DNA of 64,000 nucleotides from Mayfieldus sp963772265 (lineage in GTDB: Bacteria; Actinomycetota; Thermoleophilia; Solirubrobacterales; 70-9). The position numbers and the translations under genes are program-made. The notes beneath the pieces are model-generated. The model was not told the origin of the DNA. It was given only the letters and a program-made list of their open reading frames with translations, and made no database searches. Of this stretch, positions 10,709 through 19,432 are shown piece by piece. Numbering within the stretch: position 1 is the stretch's first letter; each line of letters opens with the position of its first letter. The stretch covers positions 1-64,000 of the forward strand of contig CAVYWS010000002.1 in the NCBI GenBank assembly GCA_963772265.1, in the 5' to 3' direction.

Positions 10709-11992
10709 ATGAGTCGCGCGGAAAGCCCCCTGCTCAACCGGATGATCTTCAACTTCGGGGCTCAGCGAAGCGGTACGTTCTGGCTCCAACGGATCGTCAC
10801 CGCACACCCCGACGTTTCGGCCATACCGTCGGAGACCTCCCTCTTCTCACATGGAATTGCGCCGCTTCAGGAGCGTTTCCAGCACGCTGCGCGGTCATCA
10901 CCCCAGGTCGGCAAGATTTACATCGAGCGGGAAGCGCTGCGCGATGCGCTTCGCGACTTCTGCGACGCGGCCTTCGAGCCATACCTCGATCCGAATGCAA
11001 GCTTTCTCGCCGAACGAACCGCGGTGCACGTTCGTCATCTCGGCCTTATCGCTGAGGTTTACCCGGACGCACACTTCATCCACATCGTTCGAGACGGCCG
11101 TGACGTTGCGCGATCCCTGACCGCCCAACCCTGGAGTGACGCGACAATCGCCTCTGCGGCCGACGAGTGGAAGGACTCGATCAGAGCGGCTCGCGAGGCG
11201 GGGCTTCCCCCCGACCGCTATCGGGAGGTCCGCTACGAAACCCTGATCGAGCGCCCTCGAGAGGTGATCTCGGAGCTCTATGGCTGGCTCGGCCTGGCCG
11301 TCACGGACGCGATTCTGGAGCGGGCCCTTGTCGAGGCCGAGGTTCAGAAGAACGTCGATGGGTACGGACAGCCGGGCGTTGCGACTGGCAAATGGCAGCG
11401 GGCTTTCACCCCGTCGGACCTGGCGGACTTCGAGCAGGTCGCGGGAGAACTTCTGGCCGAACTGGACTACCCGCCGGGCGAAGCGCTTGCGCGCTCGTCG
11501 AACCATGGGACCCGGGGCGAAAGGCTGCGGCGGCTGGCACGGGCCTTGAGGCGCACAACGGCCAAAAAGTCCAAGGACTCAAATGGCTACGTCCCGCGGC
11601 ACAACGTGGGATTGGGGGATCAGGCAATTGAGGCGCTGATCGGCGGACGTTTGCCGGAGTTGAAATCGATGATGGCGCCCAACGCTCTCGTCAAAGTCGT
11701 TTCATCCGTGGGTGTTGAGACGCAGCGGGGCGCCGATGCCGGTATCGAGTTGCTCGCCGCCACGGTTTGTAAGGACGGTGTGTTTGCCGGGCGCCAGTCG
11801 ATCGGCGACATCTACCCGGGCAAACCGACGATGGGATATGTGCTCAGCTTCGAGCTCGACGGCAAGGCGACTGGGGATCGCGCGATCTTCGTCACGATCA
11901 ACTCGGCGACGATCACCGAGCTCGCCGTCTATTCACTGCCCCTGGCCAGCGCTTTCTCACGCGACTCGGCGCAGCGGCCGGCAACGATCTGA
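10709..11992 (+). CDS. Sulfotransferase 2 fused to a C-terminal NTF2/SnoaL-like domain
   Basis: Residues 1-270 form a PAPS sulfotransferase with the 5' loop FGAQRSGTFWLQ, the 3' motif HFIHIVRDGRDVARS, and RYETLIERP. After a basic linker (about residues 275-305) a separate domain of some 115 residues follows (QAIEALIGGRLPELKSMM, VGVETQRGADAGIELLAA, VLSFELDGKATGDRAIF), which by size and strand pattern looks like an NTF2/SnoaL cone. The frame is open throughout, so the fusion is direct. The start may be ATG 10709 or ATG 10742; a longer frame from 10607 would overlap the flippase start. The second domain may bind the acceptor or mediate dimerisation. Confidence 0.85.
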   Translation: MSRAESPLLNRMIFNFGAQRSGTFWLQRIVTAHPDVSAIPSETSLFSHGIAPLQERFQHAARSSPQVGKIYIEREALRDALRDFCDAAFEPYLDPNASFLAERTAVHVRHLGLIAEVYPDAHFIHIVRDGRDVARSLTAQPWSDATIASAADEWKDSIRAAREAGLPPDRYREVRYETLIERPREVISELYGWLGLAVTDAILERALVEAEVQKNVDGYGQPGVATGKWQRAFTPSDLADFEQVAGELLAELDYPPGEALARSSNHGTRGERLRRLARALRRTTAKKSKDSNGYVPRHNVGLGDQAIEALIGGRLPELKSMMAPNALVKVVSSVGVETQRGADAGIELLAATVCKDGVFAGRQSIGDIYPGKPTMGYVLSFELDGKATGDRAIFVTINSATITELAVYSLPLASAFSRDSAQRPATI

Positions 11993-12043
11993 GCCCCTCC
12001 CAACCGGCGTGGCGGCGGTCGCCGTCTGAGACCATTCGCCGCC

Positions 12044-13027
12044 ATGTCGAGGCTCAGGGAGATCAGCTCACGCCTTGGGCGGAGAGCCAGGGTCGAGTCC
12101 CGGCGCACCCGCGCGATTCGCGCCCGGTGGGCGGAGGATGGCTTCGAGTCCCAGCTCGTCTGGGTGTTCGGGTCGCCGCGAAGCGGCAGCACCTGGCTGC
12201 TGTATCTGCTCGCCGAGCATCCGGCGATCGTTCCCGTCAACGAGCCGCTGATCGGGGTCTACCTGACCCCGTTTCTGTCCGACCTGCCGGGCTTTGACGC
12301 GACCAGCCTCGAGACCAAGGACTTCTCGATCCGCAAGGTCAAGGAGCGGGCTCCGGACCAGTTCTTCTCCGAGCAGTTCAGCCGCGTCTGGGAACCGGCA
12401 CTGGGGCGGATGATGCGCGAGCGCTTCAAGGCCCACGCCGTGAACTACCCTCCGGACGTCCCGATCTCGAACGCGAGGGTGGTGCTCAAGGAGCCGAACG
12501 GATCGCAGTCGGCCGACCTGCTGATGAGGGCACTCCCGGGCTCCCGGCTTCTGTTTCTCCTTCGGGACGGCCGCGATGTGGTCGATTCGGAACTCGCTGC
12601 GAATCTGAGCGGGTCCTGGGTCAGCGCCCAGTTCCCCGGCGTGCAGGGAGTGACCAACGGCGCCCGCCTTGAATTCGCCGTTCAGAGCGCCCACAAGTGG
12701 CTCTGGCGAACCGAGGTCGTGCAGAGGGCCTACGCTGAGCACCGCGGACCGAGGCTGATCGTCCGCTACGAGGAGCTGCTGCGCGATCCGACAACGCACC
12801 TGCGCGAGATCTTCGCTTGGCTCGAGCTACCGATCGACGAATCGAGGCTGGCCGCCTGGATCGACAAGCACTCATTCGAGCAGGTGCCCGAGGAGGCGCG
12901 GGGCGCGCGCGAATTCTTTCGTGAGGCCCGGCCGGGCGCCTGGAGGGAGAACCTCAGCGATGAGGAGCAGAGCGCGGTCGAAGACGTCATCGGGCCGAAG
13001 CTGCGAGAGCTGGACTACGCATCGTGA
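12044..13027 (+). CDS. Sulfotransferase family protein 3
   Basis: An intact 327-residue PAPS sulfotransferase. The 5' phosphosulfate loop VFGSPRSGSTWLLYLL sits near residue 40, the 3'-phosphate motif LLFLLRDGRDVVDSE near residue 170, and RLIVRYEELLRDPTTHL near residue 240. The N-terminal 30 residues are Arg-rich without a signal peptide, so the enzyme is cytoplasmic. It lies 51 bases after sulfotransferase 2 and 12 bases before the GT4 gene, so the four genes 10.7-15.0 kb likely form one operon. Confidence 0.9.
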   Translation: MSRLREISSRLGRRARVESRRTRAIRARWAEDGFESQLVWVFGSPRSGSTWLLYLLAEHPAIVPVNEPLIGVYLTPFLSDLPGFDATSLETKDFSIRKVKERAPDQFFSEQFSRVWEPALGRMMRERFKAHAVNYPPDVPISNARVVLKEPNGSQSADLLMRALPGSRLLFLLRDGRDVVDSELAANLSGSWVSAQFPGVQGVTNGARLEFAVQSAHKWLWRTEVVQRAYAEHRGPRLIVRYEELLRDPTTHLREIFAWLELPIDESRLAAWIDKHSFEQVPEEARGAREFFREARPGAWRENLSDEEQSAVEDVIGPKLRELDYAS

Positions 13028-13039
13028 CCGCCGCCGACA

Positions 13040-14224
13040 ATGCGCGTTCTGAGCGTCGGGAACATCTACCCGCCCCATGACCTTGGCGGGGGCTACGAGC
13101 TCGTCTGGCGGGCGGCCAACCGGTATCTGAGCGACCGCGGTCACGAGGTTCGCGTCCTCTGCACCGACCACCGCGAACCCGGCGCCGCCGCCGAAACCGA
13201 CCCCGACGTGCATCGCGAGCTGCGCTGGTACTGGCGCGACCACGCCTTTCCGCGCCACTCCCTGGTCGGTTGCGCGCGGATCGAGCGCCACAACGCGGCG
13301 GCCCTTCAACTCCATCTGGACGAATTCGCGCCGGACGTCGTCGCCTGGTGGTCGATGGGCGGAATGTCGATGGGCCTGCTCGAGCAGCTGCGCCGCCGCG
13401 GGCTTCCCGCCGTCGCATTGGTTCACGACGATTGGCTCGACTACGGCCGCCGGGTCGACGGCTGGCACCGCCGCTGGCGCTCGACGCCCGCGCCGGTCGC
13501 CCGCGGCGTCGAGGGGATTGCGGGCGTGCCCACCCGCTGCGACTTCGATCGAGCAGCCCGCTACATGTTCGTCAGCGAAAAGACGCTGGAGCGGGCGCGA
13601 GCGAGCGGGCTGAGCCTGCCGGACGCCGGCGTCGCCCATTCCGGCATCGACGCGGCGATGCTCGGGCCGGCACCGACAGCGCCCTGGTCCTGGCGCCTGC
13701 TCTACGTCGGGCGCGTCGATGCGCGCAAGGGAATCGACACCGCAGTCGACTGCCTCGGCCACCTGCCGGCGGAGGCGTCGCTGACGATCGTCGGCGACGG
13801 CGACCCCGAGACGATGCGATCCACGGAGCGGCGGGCCGCCGACCTCGGGCTGGACGGCAGGATCTCGTTTGCGGGCCGTCGCGATCGCGCCGAGCTGCGC
13901 GAGTACTACGACCGCTCCGACGCGGTGCTCTTCCCGGTCGTCTGGGAGGAGCCCTGGGGCCTGGTGCCGCTGGAGGCGATGGCACGGGGCCGGCCAGTGG
14001 TCGCGACCGGTCGCGGCGGCTCGGGCGAATACCTGCGCGACGATCAGAACTGCCTGCTGTTCCCGGCCGAGGATGCGCAGGCGCTCGCCGCCGCAGTGAC
14101 GCGGCTGGCGGCGGACGAAGCCCTGCGAAACCGTCTACGCGAGATCGGCTTGACGACGGCCAGGCAGCACACCGACGAGGTCTTCAACGAGACCGTGGAG
14201 ACGGAGCTGGCCGGCGTGATCTGA
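13040..14224 (+). CDS. Family 4 glycosyltransferase
   Basis: A GT-B fold retaining glycosyltransferase of 394 residues. The N-terminal domain starts MRVLSVGNIYPPHDLGGGYE with the Gly-rich acceptor loop. The C-terminal domain has LLYVGRVDARKGIDTAV, FAGRRDRAELREYYDRSD and the EX7E-type nucleotide-sugar site VVWEEPWGLVPLEAMA. It is intact and closely spaced behind sulfotransferase 3. The sugar donor cannot be assigned; it is the second glycosyltransferase of the sulfoglycan island. Confidence 0.92.
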   Translation: MRVLSVGNIYPPHDLGGGYELVWRAANRYLSDRGHEVRVLCTDHREPGAAAETDPDVHRELRWYWRDHAFPRHSLVGCARIERHNAAALQLHLDEFAPDVVAWWSMGGMSMGLLEQLRRRGLPAVALVHDDWLDYGRRVDGWHRRWRSTPAPVARGVEGIAGVPTRCDFDRAARYMFVSEKTLERARASGLSLPDAGVAHSGIDAAMLGPAPTAPWSWRLLYVGRVDARKGIDTAVDCLGHLPAEASLTIVGDGDPETMRSTERRAADLGLDGRISFAGRRDRAELREYYDRSDAVLFPVVWEEPWGLVPLEAMARGRPVVATGRGGSGEYLRDDQNCLLFPAEDAQALAAAVTRLAADEALRNRLREIGLTTARQHTDEVFNETVETELAGVI

Positions 14225-14264
14225 AGCGGCGCGCCGCCCCGCCCCCGCGGGCTAAGGTCCGGCG

Positions 14265-14993
14265 ATGCCCAGCAAGCAGATGAAGAGGTTCTGGGACGCC
14301 CGCGCCCACGAGGACGCTTTCTACTTCATCGACAACCGCCTCGACTACGCCGATCCCGACGCGGCCCGCTTCTGGGAAGGCGGCAAGTCGGACCTCGAGA
14401 CGGTTCTGGGCAAGTTGGGCGTCGAGCTGAGGCCCGTCGACCGCGTGGTCGAGATCGGCTGCGGTGTCGGCCGCATTACCCGCGAGCTCGCCGCCCGCAC
14501 CCAGCACGTCGATGCGGTCGACGTCTCGGAGCGGATGCTCGAACTCGGGGGTCAGTACAACGAGCACGTTCAAAACGTCGAATGGATCCTGGGCGACGGC
14601 GAGACGCTGCGCGGCGTCGATGACGAGAGCGCCGACCTCTGCTTCTCCCATGTTGTCTTCCAGCACATCCCCGACCCCGAGGTGACACTCCGATACGTGC
14701 GCGAGATGGGTCGCGTCCTGGCGCCGGGCGGCCGGTCGGCCTTCCAGGTGTCGAACGCGCCGCAGGTGCACCGCAAGCCAGCCTGGCCGACTCGGCTGTC
14801 GCGCGGGGCTCGCGGCCTGCTGCGTCGCGGACCGCGAGGCCAGCTGCACCCGGCATGGCGCGGTTCGTCCGTGGACCTCACCGCAGTGCGAAACGTCGCC
14901 GACCAGGTTGGCCTGGAGATGCGCCGGGTCGTCGGCGAGGGAACACAGTTCTGCTTCGTCCTGCTCGTAAAGACCCTCGCCCCCAAGCGGTAG
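14265..14993 (+). CDS. Class I SAM-dependent methyltransferase
   Basis: The 242-residue protein has motif I VVEIGCGVGRITREL, the acidic AVDVSERML, and FSHVVFQHIPDPEVTLRYV, standard for methyltransferase domain 11/25 proteins. The N terminus MKRFWDARAHEDAFYFID is a recurrent feature of methyltransferases encoded beside glycosyltransferases in actinobacteria. It is probably the last gene of the operon starting at sulfotransferase 2 and may methylate a sugar. It ends 39 bases before the convergent sigma factor gene. Confidence 0.88.
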   Translation: MPSKQMKRFWDARAHEDAFYFIDNRLDYADPDAARFWEGGKSDLETVLGKLGVELRPVDRVVEIGCGVGRITRELAARTQHVDAVDVSERMLELGGQYNEHVQNVEWILGDGETLRGVDDESADLCFSHVVFQHIPDPEVTLRYVREMGRVLAPGGRSAFQVSNAPQVHRKPAWPTRLSRGARGLLRRGPRGQLHPAWRGSSVDLTAVRNVADQVGLEMRRVVGEGTQFCFVLLVKTLAPKR

Positions 14994-15032
14994 CCCGGGT
15001 GACCGCGGGCGCCGGCGACACTGCAGACTCGT

Positions 15033-16203
15033 CTAGCCCAGCTCGGCCAGACGCCGTTCGAGCAGCCGCCGTTCGGGTTCGGCGTCCGGTCAGCTCGAGG
15101 GCGCGCTCGTAGGCCGCCCGCGCGTCGTCCTGCCGCCCCAGCCGCCGCAGCAGCTCGCCACGGGTCGAGTGCAAGTAGCGATACTGCTCGAGGTCGAGGC
15201 CGTCGATGATCCGAAGCCCGGCGTCGGGGCCCTCCGACTCGGCAACCGCGACCGCGCGGTTGAGCTCGACGACCGGTGAGCCGGTGATCCGCGACGAGCT
15301 CGCCGTATAGCGCCGCGATCTGCGGCCAGTATCGGTCGGCTCGTCGAAGTGAAGCGAGGCGATCGCCGCCTGGACCACATAGGGACCGCTGCCGTGCAGG
15401 GCGAGCGCCCGGTCGAGGACGGCGCGACCCTCGGCGATCTGCTCCCCGTCCCAGAGCGAGCGGTCCTGATCGTCGAGCAGGACCAGGTCTCCATCCTGGA
15501 AACGGGCCTCGCTGCGAGCGTCGTGCAGGAGCATCAAGGCCAGCAGGGCCTGGACCTCGGCCTCGTCAGGCATCAGCTCTGTCAAGGCCCGCCCGAGCCT
15601 GATCGCCTCCGCCGCCAGGTCGCCGCGACCGCCGTAGCCCTCGTTGAAGATCAGATAGACGACCGCGAGGACGGCGATCAGACGGTCGGGCAGCAGATGG
15701 TCGGGCGGGACCCGGAACGGGATCCCCGCCGCCTTGATCTTCGCCTTCGCCCGCACCAGCCGCTGCGCCATCGTCGGCTTCGGGACGAGGAAGGCGGCGG
15801 CGATCTCATCGGTGCTTAGACCGCCCAGAGTTCGCAGGGTCAGGGCCACCTGGGCCTCGGTCGCAAGCGCCGGATGGCAGCAGGTGAAGACCAGCTCCAG
15901 GCGCTCGTCGGGGAAAGTCGTCTCGTCCATCTCGTCCTCGGTGACAACCGGCAGGTCGAGCAGCCGGGTCTTCTCGGCGAGGGTGTGGTCGCGGCGGATC
16001 CGGTCGATTGCGCGGTTTCGCGCCGTCGTGATCAGCCAGGCCCGAGGGTTGTCCGGCGCTCCGTCCCGCGGCCAGCGCTCAGCGGCGGTCGCGAAGGCCT
16101 CCTGAGCGGCCTCCTCGGCGAGATCGAAGTCGCCGAGGAGGCCGATCAAGGTGGCGAGGACCCTCCCCCACTCGTCGCGGAAGACCTGCTCGACGAGGAT
16201 CGC
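15033..16203 (-). CDS. ECF42-type RNA polymerase sigma factor with C-terminal TPR-like domain (frameshifted)
   Basis: Sigma region 2 (EQVFRDEWGRVLATLIGLLGDF, AEEAAQEAFATAAERWP) and region 4 (LSTDEIAAAFLVPKPTMAQRL) are followed by a long C-terminal helical extension (VYLIFNEGYGG, AEAIRLGRAL, VELNRAVAVAE, ELLRRLGRQDDARAAYERAL). This is the layout of ECF42 (DUF6596) sigma factors. Three defects are seen: no start codon in frame before GCG 16203, a compensated pair of shifts near 15310 and 15345, and a shift near 15080 after which RLLERRLAELG and a stop follow. A DGPF protein lies immediately upstream, as usual for this class, which lacks a dedicated anti-sigma factor. Confidence 0.85.
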
Positions 16204-16562
16204 TAGCTCTCCACGATCGGTCGCACCTCAACCCAGCCGCCCATTCGGGCCGCCGGAACTCGCGACGCGACCTCGATCGCGGCGTCGAGGTCGTCGCCCT
16301 CGAAGATGAAGAAGCCGCCGAGCGCTTCCTTGGTCTCGACGAACGGCCCGTCGGTGGTCAGGGTCTTTCCGTCCTCGACCCGGACCGTGGTCGCAGTCTC
16401 GGGCGGCGAGAGCCGGTTGCCGGTCGTGACGCCCGGGTTCTCGTTGATCGCCTGGTACTCGGCGTAGACGGCTTTCTGCTCGTCCTCGGAGAGCTTCTCC
16501 CAGGCGCGTGGCGAGTCGGGGGTAGCGGCGTCGCCCTGGTGAATCAGCAGCACGTACTTCAT
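16203..16562 (-). CDS. YCII/DGPF-domain protein, ECF42 partner
   Basis: The 119-residue protein starts MKYVLLIHQGDAATPDS and carries the DGPF signature LTTDGPFVETKEALGGFF, then DLDAAIEVASRVP. DGPF proteins belong to the dimeric alpha-beta-barrel YCII family. They are encoded beside ECF42 sigma factors in most actinobacteria, where a role in controlling the sigma factor is suspected but unproven. The stop overlaps the start region of the sigma gene, so the two are translated from one message. Confidence 0.9.
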   Translation of the reverse strand: MKYVLLIHQGDAATPDSPRAWEKLSEDEQKAVYAEYQAINENPGVTTGNRLSPPETATTVRVEDGKTLTTDGPFVETKEALGGFFIFEGDDLDAAIEVASRVPAARMGGWVEVRPIVES

Positions 16563-16636
16563 GAATGCCTCCTTCTCGGGGTTGGTCGACCATGGGACGA
16601 ACGGGAGGCGGCAAAATCGACATCACGGCGGAAAAA

Positions 16637-16708
16637 GCGGACGACGGGACTTGAACCCGCTACCTCGAGCTTGGGAAGCTCGCGCTCTACCAGGTGAGCT
16701 ACGTCCGC
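16637..16708 (-). tRNA. tRNA-Gly(CCC)
   Basis: The minus strand folds as a complete cloverleaf of 72 bases. The acceptor GCGGACG pairs with CGTCCGC, the D arm contains CTGGTAG, the anticodon stem GAGCT/AGCTC encloses loop TCCCA with anticodon CCC, and the T arm contains GGTTCAAGTCCC. CCA is not encoded. CCC reads GGG glycine codons. It stands alone between the DGPF gene and a SnoaL-like gene. Confidence 0.95.
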
Positions 16709-16740
16709 GTGCCCTCGATTCTAGTGCCGGGGCTGCAGCG

Positions 16741-17238
16741 CTAGGAGCGGCGCGGGAGCAGCGACGCGGCGCGGACGAAGGCACGCTCGACCCGAGATCC
16801 GCGGGGCGGCAGCAGGCCGAGGTCGCGCATGATCGCGGCGCCGTCGTAGTAGCTGACCAGGTGCGTTATCCGCGACTCGGCGTCGAGGGTGGCGACGTCG
16901 ACGCCGGCGCTCGTCACCCGCCTGCCGCTGGCGCGGAGACCCTCGAGCTCGCCGCCGTGGGTCATCGTCGCCGTCCACTCCCCGGCGGTGAAGTTGTCGC
17001 CGTGGGCGGCCCGCACGAGGTCGAAGTGGAGGTCGGGGAAGGAGCTTTGCACCCGGGCGACGTGAGCGCGGATCGCCGCGATTCCGCCCATCACCCTTCC
17101 GGCACCGCGATCGTCATAGACGGCGTCGGGGGCGAAGAAGGTCGCCACGGCTTCGGGATCGTGGAGGTTCCAGGCCTCCAGGTAGGTATGCATGAGTGCC
17201 TCGCGGGCGGTCTTCTCGGCAGGGCTTGCGGTGGCCAC
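16741..17238 (-). CDS. SnoaL-like/NTF2-fold ester cyclase-type protein
   Basis: A protein of about 165 residues from a GTG start. The helix-strand pattern AREALMHTYLEAWNLHDPEAV, FFAPDAVYDDRGAGRVMGG, FPDLHFDLVRAAHGDNFTAGEW and GVDVATLDAESRITHLVSYYD is that of the SnoaL-like polyketide cyclase family, which forms a small cone that binds hydrophobic substrates. Many such proteins have no known substrate. The C-terminal 30 residues are basic. It is monocistronic between tRNA-Gly and the divergent ccmG gene. Confidence 0.85.
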   Translation of the reverse strand: MATASPAEKTAREALMHTYLEAWNLHDPEAVATFFAPDAVYDDRGAGRVMGGIAAIRAHVARVQSSFPDLHFDLVRAAHGDNFTAGEWTATMTHGGELEGLRASGRRVTSAGVDVATLDAESRITHLVSYYDGAAIMRDLGLLPPRGSRVERAFVRAASLLPRRS

Positions 17239-17292
17239 GCCCAGATCTAACCACGCTGGGCGCAGGGAGGGCCTCACTAACCTTGTCCGCCC

Positions 17293-17814
17293 GTGAGCAC
17301 AAGGTCGTTTCTCGCATTCATCGCCGTCCTGGCCGTCATCGGACTGCTCGGATTCGGGCTGCTGAGCAAGGGCAGCGCCAGCATCCAGGTGGGCGACCAG
17401 GCGCCCGCCGGCGCCCTCGAACGCCTCGACGGCAACGGGTCGGCCAGCCTCGACGATTACCGCGGCCGCTGGGTGCTGGTCAACTTCTGGGCCTCGTGGT
17501 GCGTGCCCTGCCGCGAGGAGTCCGCCACCCTCGAGAACTTCTACCGACGCCATCGCGGCGAACGGTTCACCGTCCTCGGGATCGACACCCAGGATCTCAG
17601 CGAGGACGGCCGCGCCTTCGTCGACCGCTACGCCCTCACCTATCCGCAGCTTCGCGACGGCAACGGCGACCGGGCCGACGACTTCGGCACCACCGGGGTG
17701 CCGGAGTCGTTCCTCGTCGACCCCAAGGGGCGGTTGGTGCTGATTCGCCGCGGGCCGGTGGACCGCGCCTATCTCGACCGGTACGTGGCGCCGATGATCG
17801 AGGGTCGATCTTGA
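17293..17814 (+). CDS. ccmG: CcmG/DsbE-type thiol-disulfide oxidoreductase
   Basis: The 173-residue protein has an N-terminal membrane anchor (FLAFIAVLAVIGLLGFGLL) and a thioredoxin fold with active site FWASWCVPCREE, then a cis-Pro region TTGVPESFLVDPKG. It resembles CcmG/TlpA and would keep the CXXCH cysteines of apocytochrome c reduced on the outer face of the membrane. The GTG start at 17293 gives the standard anchor. It is translationally coupled to the following ccmH, whose TTG start overlaps its TGA. Confidence 0.92.
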   Translation: MSTRSFLAFIAVLAVIGLLGFGLLSKGSASIQVGDQAPAGALERLDGNGSASLDDYRGRWVLVNFWASWCVPCREESATLENFYRRHRGERFTVLGIDTQDLSEDGRAFVDRYALTYPQLRDGNGDRADDFGTTGVPESFLVDPKGRLVLIRRGPVDRAYLDRYVAPMIEGRS

Positions 17815-18276
17815 GCGCACTGCGTCGGCTCGTGGCGCTTGGCGCTGGCGATCTCCGTCTTCGCCCCGGCGGCTGTAGCGACCGCTGCGCCGCCCCGCAC
17901 CACCCTTCCCGACGTCGAGGACGAGGTGATGTGCCCGATCTGCGGCACGCTGCTGGAGCTCTCCGAGTCGCCGCAGGCCAACCGCGAGCGGGTCTTCATC
18001 CGCAGGCTGATCGCCGAGGGCCGCAGCAAGCAGGAGATCAAGGACGCGCTGGTTGCGCAGTACGGCCGCTCGGTGCTCGCGACCCCCAAGGGCTCGGGCT
18101 TCGACCTCACCGCCTACCTGGTCCCAATCGCCGCCTTCGTGCTGGCCGCAATCGCCGTTGCCCTCGGGGTCCGCCGCTGGCGCAGATCGGGTCGCCGAAG
18201 CGAGCCGGATCCGGTCGCCCCGAGCGGCGAGGATGCGGAGCGGCTGGACGCCGACCTCGCGCGCTACGACCTCTAG
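17811..18276 (+). CDS. ccmH: Cytochrome c-type biogenesis protein CcmH (CycL)
   Basis: The protein has an N-terminal signal anchor (LAISVFAPAAVATAA), the redox motif EVMCPICGTLLELSES in place of the usual LRCxxC, the family helices ANRERVFIRRLIAEGRSKQE and LVAQYG, and a C-terminal membrane helix (LVPIAAFVLAAIAVALGV). It works with CcmG in apocytochrome thiol reduction. The TTG at 17811 overlaps the ccmG stop (TTGA), but one extra base near 17838 separates it from the body of the gene; a TTG at 17839 is the alternative start. Confidence 0.88.
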
Positions 18277-19349
18277 CGACGCTCTGAGGCGCTGGCCGCG
18301 ACCACCTCGGCGACCCGCTCGGCGGCCTTGCCGTCCCACATCGGGGGCGGGTCAGGAGGGTCGCCCTGCTTGCCGACCAGATCCGGGATCTCGGCGATTC
18401 GATCGGGATCGAGCCCGAGCAGGGTGTTGGTTCCCGCCCTGATCGTCACCGGCCGCTCGGTGTTGTCGCGCAGGGTGAAGCAGGGAACGCCGAGGTAGGT
18501 CGTCTCCTCCTGGATCCCGCCGGAGTCGGTGAGGACGGCGGCCGCCTCGGCCTCCAGCGAGAGGAACTCCAGATAGCCGACCGGCTCGACCGCCCATTCG
18601 GGCGGCGAGTCGAGGGCGTTGCGGGTCCTCGGGTGGGCCGGGAAGACGACCGGCATGCGCTCGTTGACCTGCGCCAGCCGCTCGATCACGTCTCTCAGCA
18701 GCGGGCCGTCGACAAGGTTCGGCCGATGCAGGGTGACCAGCAGGTAGCCACCCGGCCACAGCCCCCTCGCCTTCGCCGCCCCCAAGCCGCGGATGCGGTC
18801 CTCCAGCGCCACCAGGGTGTCGATCATCGTGTTGCCGACGAAGTGGATCCGCTCCTGCGGCGTACCCTCGGCCCGCAGATTCTCGACCGCCTCGTCGCAG
18901 TGCACGAACAGGAGATCGGAGAGGCGGTCGGTGACGATTCTGTTGACCTCCTCGGGCATGGTGCGGTCGAAGCTGCGAAGCCCAGACTCGATGTGGGCGA
19001 GCGGAATCAGCGCCTTGGCGGCGACCAGCGACGCGGCGAGGGTCGAATTGACGTCGCCGGGGACGATCATCAGGTCGGGGCGCTCGGCCTCGATCACGGG
19101 CTCGAGGCGCTCGATCACCCGTGCGGTCTGCTGGGCGTGGGTCCCCGACCCGATCTCGAGGACGTGGTCGGGCTCAGGCAGGCTGGCCCCGAGGTCGTCG
19201 AAGAAGATCCGCGACATCGAGGGGTCGTAGTGCTGGCCGGTGTGAACGAGCGAATGGTCGGCGTCGGGCAGCCGCTCGCGCAGCCGCGCGATCACCGGCG
19301 CCATCTTCACGAAGTTCGGGCGGGTGCCGACGATGTAGGTGATTCGCAT
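18273..19349 (-). CDS. wecB: UDP-N-acetylglucosamine 2-epimerase (non-hydrolysing)
   Basis: A WecB/MnaA-type GT-B fold enzyme of 358 residues that interconverts UDP-GlcNAc and UDP-ManNAc for surface polysaccharide synthesis. Visible motifs are GTRPNFVKMAPV at the N terminus, LVHTGQHYDPSM, VPGDVNSTLA, HIESGLRSFD, MPEEVNRI, TLHRPNLVD and LTDSGGIQEETTYLG. The ATG at 19349 is the family start; upstream in-frame codons are not homologous. It converges on ccmH and may supply ManNAc-derived sugars to the glycan island. Confidence 0.95.
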   Translation of the reverse strand: MRITYIVGTRPNFVKMAPVIARLRERLPDADHSLVHTGQHYDPSMSRIFFDDLGASLPEPDHVLEIGSGTHAQQTARVIERLEPVIEAERPDLMIVPGDVNSTLAASLVAAKALIPLAHIESGLRSFDRTMPEEVNRIVTDRLSDLLFVHCDEAVENLRAEGTPQERIHFVGNTMIDTLVALEDRIRGLGAAKARGLWPGGYLLVTLHRPNLVDGPLLRDVIERLAQVNERMPVVFPAHPRTRNALDSPPEWAVEPVGYLEFLSLEAEAAAVLTDSGGIQEETTYLGVPCFTLRDNTERPVTIRAGTNTLLGLDPDRIAEIPDLVGKQGDPPDPPPMWDGKAAERVAEVVAASASERR

Positions 19350-19432
19350 CGCGGCGGGAGAATAGATGCGGCGCCTCTGGACAATCGTCCAAGACCTAAG
19401 GGGCCACCGCTTGAGAGGCCGATGCCTCACAC

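Noticed and set aside
7198..13027. Mobile origin of the sulfotransferase cluster (transposase, IS ends)
   Set aside because: No transposase, integrase or inverted-repeat ends were found around the island, and base composition is close to that of the neighbours, apart from slightly more A/T in parts of 7.2-12 kb.
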